From Candidatus Aminicenantota bacterium (lineage in GTDB: Bacteria > Acidobacteriota > Aminicenantia > UBA2199), in the NCBI GenBank assembly GCA_020355945.1, contig CP070627.1, positions 1,082,733 to 1,092,498 on the forward strand: a stretch of DNA of 9,766 nt, in the 5' to 3' direction. The notes under the pieces were generated by a model, which saw nothing but the letters and a program-made list of their open reading frames with translations, was not told where the DNA came from and made no database searches. This document shows, in pieces, positions 6,601 through 9,766 of the stretch. The translations under genes and the position numbers were made by a program. The stretch's first letter is position 1, and every line of letters begins with the position of its first letter.

Positions 6601-9600
6601 GACCGGAACAAAGACCGGTATCTATGCGGTTATTTGAAGGCAGAGCAGGAAATCAATATCTCCAATTTGAAAAAATACCTGATCCGGACACTGCCTGATT
6701 ATATGATCCCTCCATTTTTTGTCCAATTGAAGGAAATCCCAATGACCTCCAGTGGAAAAGTGAATAAAAGAGCCTTACCTGAGCCGGAAAAGGTAAAAAA
6801 AGAAGATGGTTTTACAGCACCGGAAAATGAAGTAGAACAGGAACTGGCAGCACTATGGTCAGCGGTACTGGGAATCGAAGACAGTAAAATCGGGACATTA
6901 GATGATTTTTTTGAACTGGGTGGTCATTCTCTTAATGCCACCCAATTGACAGCCCGGATACATAAAGCCTTTAATATAAAGGTTCCATTGCCAGAATTCT
7001 TTAAGACCCCTACTATCAGTGGAATCGCCCATTATTTGCAGCAGGCAGCCGAAGAGCAGTTCGCTGTTATTGAAAAAGCCGAACCCAGGAAATATTACCC
7101 GCTGTCATCGGCGCAGGAACGCTTGTATGTCTTGCAGCAAATGGAAGAAGAAAGCACCGTCTATAATATGCCCCTGATCATTATGTTAACCGAGGGAATT
7201 GATAAAGAAAAATTGAAGCAAACATTCCGACAGTTGATCGCCAGACATGAAAGCTTACGGACTTCGTTTCATATGGTTAAAGATGAACCGGTACAGGAGA
7301 TTCATGAAAATGTGGAATTTGACCTTGATTTACTTGATTCACAGGATTTTTTAAAGCGATTTATTCGTCCCTTTGATTTATCCCGGGCACCGCTCTTGCG
7401 AGTGGGATTGGCAAAGAAAAATGATGGGAAGCACATCCTTATGGTGGATATGCATCATATTATTAGTGATGGGGTATCCCTGGAGATATTATCCCATGAA
7501 TTCACCGTCCTTTATAACAGGCAGCAGGTCCCGGAACTTCCTATCCAGTACAAAGATTATGCGTTATGGCAGAAACGCCGGAAAATACGGGAAACTACCC
7601 TAAAGCAGGAAGCCTATTGGTTAAAGGTATTGGGAGATGAAATCCCGGTACTCCGATTACCTTATGATTTTCCCAGGCCGAAAATCCAGGATTTTGCCGG
7701 TGGAAAAATGGATTTTGAAATCGGGAAACAAGAAACCCCAGGTTTAAAACAGTTGACATTGTCTCAAGGGGCTACCCTTTATATGGTTTTATTGGCTGCC
7801 TATACTCTTTTAATGTCCAAACTCAGCGGCCAGGAGGATATTATTATCGGCACCCCCACTGCCGGCCGCCAGCATCCGGACCTGGAAGGTATTATCGGTA
7901 TGTTTGTCAATACCCTGGTTATGCGCAACCGGCCTTGGGGAGAAAAAACGTTTAAAACGTTTTTAAATGAAGTCAAAATAAATACCCTGGAGGCTTTTGA
8001 AAACCAGGATTATCAATTTGAAGACCTGGTGGAGAAGGTGGCGGTTAAGAGGGATGCCAGCCGGAACCCGTTGTTTGATGTCATGTTTTCCCTGCGGCAT
8101 ATGGATATACCAATACAGGAGTCACTCTCATCAGGGAAGAAACCAATTCATCAGCAGTTTGAAGGCCGGGTGTCCAAATTCGATTTAACCCTGGACGGTA
8201 CAGATGCCGGAGAAACTCTTTATTGCGTGGTGGAATACGCCGCCAGGCTTTTTAAACCGGACACCATCCGAAGATTTATTGCCTATTTTAAACGAATCAT
8301 ATCAGCCATTTTTGCCAGCCCAGACATACCAATAGCTGATATCGAAATATTAACGGAAGAGGAGAAACATCGAATTTTGTATGTCTTTAACGATACTGCT
8401 GTTGATTTCCCGGGAGATAAAACCCTTAATGAATTGTTTGAGCACCAGGTGGAGAAGACCCCGGATCATATTGCTGTGGCAGGAATCCCCGAATTACACG
8501 AATTACACGAAAACGCACCCTTAGAGGGGACAAGGGGGCTTGCCCCCTTGTCTATTCTTATACAGATAACCTACAAGGACTTAAATCACAAATCCAATCA
8601 CCTGGCTCGTCTATTAAGGCAAAAAGGCTCAGCGCCTGACACCATTGTGGGCATCATGGTGGAGCGTTCCCTGGATATGATCATTGGCATCATGGGCATA
8701 TTGAAAGCCGGTGCAGCTTATTTGCCTATAGACCCGGAATACCCGGAAGAACGAATAAAATATATGTTGAAAGACAGCGGAGCAAACGTCCTGGTCACCA
8801 CCTGTACGTTGGCTAAAGAAGGTGAGAAGTTAAAAAGATACAAAGGTGAGATCTTACACCCACTAAGTGCTGAGCCCCCCGGGAATCCCCTCTTGAGAGG
8901 GGTGCCCGAAGGGCGGGGTGTGTCTGGACCTGCAACTGACACCCCGCAGCCCGAAACAAAATCCGAAAACCTGGCCTACATCCTCTACACCTCCGGCACT
9001 ACAGGCAAGCCCAAAGGGGTTATGGTAGAACACAGGAATGCTTCCGTATACTTAAATGCCTTTAGCCGGGAATTTGATTTAACAGGAAAAGACATCGTGG
9101 TCCAGCAAGCTTCTTTTACTTTTGATGTTTTTTTTGAGGAAGTGTTTCCCGTGTTTTTAAAAGGAGGAAAAATAGTCATTCCTTCCAGGGACCAGGTCAG
9201 GGATATCAGTTTAATGGAAGAATTCATCATTAAGCATTCAGTGACAATAATCAGTTGTACACCCTTGATGTTAAACCTGTTGAACCAGGGAAATAAATTA
9301 GATTCCCTGAGGATATTTATCAGCGGCGGAGATGTGTTAAAAGGTGAGTATATCGGGAATTTATTAAAATGGGGAAAGGTCTATAATACCTATGGCCCCA
9401 CTGAAACCACTGTATGCGCCACCTATTACCAATGCAGCCGCCCAATAAAATCAAATGTATCATTAGGCAAACCAATCGCCAATTATAACGTGTATATTCT
9501 GGATAACCATCATTTGGTTCCCATCGGTGTCCCGGGAGAGATTTGCATATCCGGGGCTGGCGTCGCCCGGGGATATTTAAACAACCCGGAATTAACCGCA

Positions 9601-9766
9601 GAAAAATTTTGCCTCCGGCAGGCCCGCGGCACGGGCACCCTATTAGGGGGGGCGCTTTTTGAAAAAAGCCCCTGGCAGGGGCGACCGATTATCCCCCCTG
9701 GCCCCCCCCGCAAAAACTTTTTATTAAAGGGAACAAGGGGGCTTGCCCCCTTGCCTGAAAAAATAT
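1900..9766 (+). CDS. Multimodular NRPS, A-T / C-A-T / C-A (3' end outside window)
   Basis: One uninterrupted frame runs from ATG 1900 to the window edge (2622 codons, no stop). Approximate residue layout: A1 1-495, T1 510-575, C2 602-1030, A2 1050-1627, T2 1640-1705, C3 1732-2150, A3 2175 to beyond the edge. Carrier sites are FFELGGHSL, with Ser547 (T1) and Ser1677 (T2) as phosphopantetheine attachment points. C domains show HHIISDG at residues 727-733 and 1852-1858, both LCL-like, and no epimerization domain is present, so L residues are expected to be passed on. The protein starts with an A domain although the preceding NRPS ends with a C domain, so the two probably dock to complete a split module. 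A2 and A3 each hold three in-frame palindromic insertions absent from A1. A2 is consequently about 575 residues where 500-530 is usual. Despite these, every core motif in the window is intact, so the insertions do not look like pseudogenization. Confidence 0.97.
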   Translation, partial: MLIKKFEEKVEAFSERIAIKMEVETFTYRQLNQYANQVAAQITASDGLSNKGKQAALLFEHGADMIIGLIAALKANMVYVPLDRTYPENRLAYMLEDSEAVLILTNTNNLPLAQRLARKIKGKIEIMDIRETDAGQLEGNVNRTVSGEAPAYILYTSGSTGRPKGVIQNHDNVLYYTRNWIERFSITPGDRMTLLTAFSHDGFVQDLCSALLSGAALYPYDVKNVLERTRLSEFIKNEKITIWHSVPTLFRYFTDSLTPGETFPHLGFILLGGEPLRKHDIEIFKRYFPNAVLANVYGQTESSVSSIAFYTQEDVFGLPILGEPLDKTEILLVTEEGEILEDMGTGEIVIACDHLAPGYWQDDESTREKFTHDPDLGKLYWTGDLGRLKGNREITIIGRKDLQIKIRGFRVEVGEIETVLLQHEAVKEAAVILKETKENEPYLCCYFTSRDPVDAVRLREYLLHQVPDYMIPKTFIQLERLPLTPSGKVDRNALPDPETEEVEKEYKPPVTGVERQLAEIWQEVLNIKPKHKPIGIDDSFFELGGHSLRAIRLIARVHKAFHVKLELEEVFSLPTLKELAHLIDSKSQETFTAIHPVEKKEYYPLSSTQKRLYFLQQMEPESTGYNLSDIMELDGEIDIKKVEETFQKLIQRHESLRTSFHMIDDQPVQRIEAPFGQINAFGGEEGEPTPALISSFVRPFDLARAPLLRVGVIRLDKNKYIFMMDMHHIISDGTSQEILSKDFKRLYEGRGLISLKLQYKDYAQWQRGEIDKGALKQQETYWLKEFSSDIPVLELPIDYPRPLIQGFEGDVIRFALEKEVSQKLKRLAQQEEMTLYMVLLAVVNVLLFKLSGQEDMVIGTPVVGRRHADLEGIIGMFVNTLTLRNYPQGEKTFAGFLKEVKEKTMKAFENQEYPFEELVDRAAVHRDMSRNPLFDLMFALHNQSTLPPEMLKVMKKGRYANIPFRHNRSKFDLTFHAIEAGEMLGVSLEYSTKLFKKETIRRFIRYFQAIIASISEDHYQKLSDINILSKEEIKQLLVEFNQTSAQYPRHQTIHQLFARQAEQTPYHAALVGAHELHQKGTRGLAPLLSTLTYKQLNKESQQLAYLLRSKGVKPDTIVGIMVECSVEMIIGILGILKAGGAYLPVDADYPAERINYMLADSSAKVLVTTSTLASEDEKVRRYKGEILHPLSAELSRNPLLRGVPEGRGVSKPTTRSPQPETTSENLAYIIYTSGTTGRPKGTLIRHDNVVRLMINNRFQFDFNSDDTWTLFHSYCFDFSVWEMYGALLYGGKLVIVPRMTAKDTTSFLELLKREKVTVLNQTPSAFYQLMIEELKAEKKELNLKYVIFGGEALTPSRLKKWKRQYPETRLINMYGITETTVHVTYKEVLEQDMKSPHSCIGSPIPTLTVYVMNSYFKLQPLGVPGELWVGGEGVCRGYLNRPELTAEKFCLRQPGGALFEKSPWQGRPIIPPGPATLRKNFLLKGTRGLAPLHKKIYSYLSYRSHMSYIYKTGDLVKMLSNGEMEYLGRIDQQIKIRGHRIEPGEIEKQVLTYEQQKIKTAVVIPKEDRNKDRYLCGYLKAEQEINISNLKKYLIRTLPDYMIPPFFVQLKEIPMTSSGKVNKRALPEPEKVKKEDGFTAPENEVEQELAALWSAVLGIEDSKIGTLDDFFELGGHSLNATQLTARIHKAFNIKVPLPEFFKTPTISGIAHYLQQAAEEQFAVIEKAEPRKYYPLSSAQERLYVLQQMEEESTVYNMPLIIMLTEGIDKEKLKQTFRQLIARHESLRTSFHMVKDEPVQEIHENVEFDLDLLDSQDFLKRFIRPFDLSRAPLLRVGLAKKNDGKHILMVDMHHIISDGVSLEILSHEFTVLYNRQQVPELPIQYKDYALWQKRRKIRETTLKQEAYWLKVLGDEIPVLRLPYDFPRPKIQDFAGGKMDFEIGKQETPGLKQLTLSQGATLYMVLLAAYTLLMSKLSGQEDIIIGTPTAGRQHPDLEGIIGMFVNTLVMRNRPWGEKTFKTFLNEVKINTLEAFENQDYQFEDLVEKVAVKRDASRNPLFDVMFSLRHMDIPIQESLSSGKKPIHQQFEGRVSKFDLTLDGTDAGETLYCVVEYAARLFKPDTIRRFIAYFKRIISAIFASPDIPIADIEILTEEEKHRILYVFNDTAVDFPGDKTLNELFEHQVEKTPDHIAVAGIPELHELHENAPLEGTRGLAPLSILIQITYKDLNHKSNHLARLLRQKGSAPDTIVGIMVERSLDMIIGIMGILKAGAAYLPIDPEYPEERIKYMLKDSGANVLVTTCTLAKEGEKLKRYKGEILHPLSAEPPGNPLLRGVPEGRGVSGPATDTPQPETKSENLAYILYTSGTTGKPKGVMVEHRNASVYLNAFSREFDLTGKDIVVQQASFTFDVFFEEVFPVFLKGGKIVIPSRDQVRDISLMEEFIIKHSVTIISCTPLMLNLLNQGNKLDSLRIFISGGDVLKGEYIGNLLKWGKVYNTYGPTETTVCATYYQCSRPIKSNVSLGKPIANYNVYILDNHHLVPIGVPGEICISGAGVARGYLNNPELTAEKFCLRQARGTGTLLGGALFEKSPWQGRPIIPPGPPRKNFLLKGTRGLAPLPEKI
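5141..5160 (+). repeat. Palindromic repeat R1, copy 1 (A2 N-terminal loop)
   Basis: CAAGGGGGCTTGCCCCCTTG is a perfect 9-bp inverted repeat around TT. It is translated as part of GTRGLAPL, lengthening the loop between HAALVG and LTYKQLN. No frame on either strand contains a stop codon. Confidence 0.95.
5441..5529 (+). repeat. Repeat R2, copy 1 (double hairpin before the A3 motif of A2)
   Basis: This 89-bp block recurs at 8837-8925 with 85 of 89 bases identical and no gaps. It contains two hairpins in tandem: CCCCTCTTGAGAGGGG (5491-5506) and GCCCGAAGGGC (5508-5518). It is translated as ...NPLLRGVPEGRGVS... in the variable loop just upstream of YTSGTTG. Unlike R1, one alternative forward frame contains a TGA. 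Confidence 0.93.
6261..6375 (+). repeat. Composite repeat R3 (ends in R1 copy 2), A6-A7 loop of A2
   Basis: The block recurs at 9645-9753. Its first 40 bases are identical in the two copies. Hairpins within it: GCTTTTT-GA-AAAAAGC, CCCCTG-G-CAGGGG, and an outer pairing of CCAGGGGGG (6259-6267) with CCCCCCTGG (6309-6317). It ends with a perfect R1 at 6356-6375. Translated in frame, it adds roughly 40 residues between LTAEKFCLRQ and YKTGDL. The two copies differ by a 6-nt in-frame gap. Confidence 0.93.
6391..6426 (+). repeat. 9-nt tandem repeat, four units, in frame
   Basis: The units are TCCTATTTG, TCCTATAGG, TCCCATATG and TCCTATATT, head to tail. They encode the tripeptides SYL, SYR, SHM and SYI directly before KTGDL of A2. 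The period of 9 keeps the frame whatever the copy number. The matching place in A3 lies just past the window edge. Confidence 0.85.
8491..8508 (+). repeat. 9-nt tandem duplication GAATTACAC x2
   Basis: Two exact GAATTACAC units are translated as ELHELH, just upstream of R1 copy 3. The matching loop of A2 carries a single GAATTACAC at 5122-5130, also upstream of R1. The unit therefore seems to belong to the inserted element, with a one-unit expansion in A3. Confidence 0.85.
8531..8550 (+). repeat. Palindromic repeat R1, copy 3 (A3 N-terminal loop)
   Basis: Identical 20-mer to 5141-5160, translated again as GTRGLAPL, at the matching loop of A3 (before ITYKDLN). Its offset from copy 1 is 3390 nt, close to one module length. 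Confidence 0.95.
8837..8925 (+). repeat. Repeat R2, copy 2 (before the A3 motif of the third A domain)
   Basis: Same block as 5441-5529, 3396 nt away; four substitutions, no gaps. Hairpins lie at 8887-8902 and 8904-8914 and both are unchanged. The substitutions all fall before the hairpins, in the stretch translated as RYKGEILHPLSAE and the following residues. Confidence 0.93.
9645..9753 (+). repeat. Composite repeat R3, copy 2 (ends in R1 copy 4), A6-A7 loop of A3
   Basis: Matches 6261-6375, with 40 identical bases first (9645-9684) and a perfect R1 at 9734-9753. Just before it, 9622-9644 holds 21 nt more than copy 1 has, including the small palindrome GCCCG-CGGCA-CGGGC (9622-9636). Every length change is a multiple of three. 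Confidence 0.93.

Larger units (their letters stand above)
3703..7050 (+). other. NRPS module 2: C2-A2-T2, predicted L-threonine
   Basis: C2 opens with YYPLSSTQKRLYFLQQM and has HHIISDG, YKDYAQW, IGMFVNTL, NQEYPFEELV and RNPLFDLMF, a complete LCL-type set. A2 has YTSGTTGRPKG from residue 1231, FDFSVWE from about residue 1276, NMYGITE, TGDLVKM, GRIDQQIKIRGHRIEPGE and SGKVNKRAL with Lys1620. The specificity residues read D-F-W-N-I-G-M-V-H-K, which is the established threonine code in full. T2 carries FFELGGHSL with Ser1677. Three insertions interrupt variable loops of A2: before A1-type motif LTYKQLN, before the A3 motif, and between A6 and A7. Confidence 0.9.
7093..9766 (+). other. NRPS module 3: C3-A3 (incomplete), predicted lysine-like substrate
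   Basis: C3 opens with YYPLSSAQERLYVLQQM and has HHIISDG, YKDYALW, IGMFVNTL, NQDYQFEDLV and RNPLFDVMF. A3 has YTSGTTGKPKG from residue 2363, FDVFFEE with D2409 and NTYGPTETT, and is cut by the window edge before the A7 TGD motif. Pocket residues read D-V-E-S-I-G-T-V-C. Seven of nine match the lysine code DAESIGSVCK that I recall from bacitracin synthetase; the Glu at position 239 fits a positively charged side chain. Ornithine or another basic residue remains possible. Insertions stand at the same three loop positions as in A2. Confidence 0.8.

Noticed and set aside
7373..8188. Plus-strand alternative-frame open frames within C3
   Set aside because: Shadows of the C3 coding frame, which has intact HHIISDG, IGMFVNTL and RNPLF motifs.
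5141..9753. R1 copies as a CRISPR array
   Set aside because: Only four copies, spaced by about 1.2-2.2 kb of coding sequence and not by short unique spacers.

Overview
The window is the middle of a nonribosomal peptide synthetase (NRPS) operon with every supportable gene on the + strand. It holds the 3' end of one NRPS gene, a MntA/HepT-type toxin-antitoxin pair, and the first 7.87 kb of a second, giant NRPS gene that runs off the right edge. Host inference: moderate GC, very long modular NRPS genes, and GC-rich palindromic repeats embedded in frame inside adenylation domains. This combination reminds me of NRPS genes from Candidatus Aminicenantes (OP8) metagenome assemblies. That is recollection plus inference, not a search result; the sequence alone shows only a bacterium with a large NRPS repertoire.

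Layout. 1-1071: C-terminal part of an NRPS ending in an intact-looking condensation (C) domain (HHLVSDG) and a short basic tail. 1068-1346 and 1330-1770: minimal nucleotidyltransferase (MntA-like antitoxin) and HEPN ribonuclease (HepT-like toxin). The first overlaps the NRPS stop as ATGA and the second overlaps the first by 17 nt. 1771-1899: A-rich spacer carrying a good ribosome-binding site. 1900-9766: NRPS with order A1-T1 / C2-A2-T2 / C3-A3 (incomplete). Because protein 1 ends in a C domain and protein 2 starts directly with an A domain, one C-A-T module appears to be split between two polypeptides, with the toxin-antitoxin pair sitting exactly in the split.

Predicted chemistry. The pocket residues of A2 read DFWNIGMVH plus the A10 Lys, the classic threonine code. 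A3 reads DVESIGTVC, close to the lysine code of bacitracin synthetase as I remember it (DAESIGSVCK). A1 reads DGQHLGVVS and cannot be assigned firmly. No epimerization, methylation or thioesterase domain lies in the window. The fragment would extend a peptide as ...-X-Thr-(Lys-like)-....

Most unusual structure. A2 and A3 each carry three in-frame insertions at the same three surface-loop positions; A1 has none. The insertions are GC-rich palindromic elements: a 20-nt hairpin present four times with no stop codon in any frame, an 89-bp double-hairpin block present twice, and a roughly 110-bp composite block present twice. The A2 and A3 sequences are nearly identical around the second and third insertions. 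Between them lies the core that carries the specificity residues, and there they are strongly diverged. This is the pattern expected if the repeats, or the conserved segments holding them, served as homology arms for swapping adenylation specificity.
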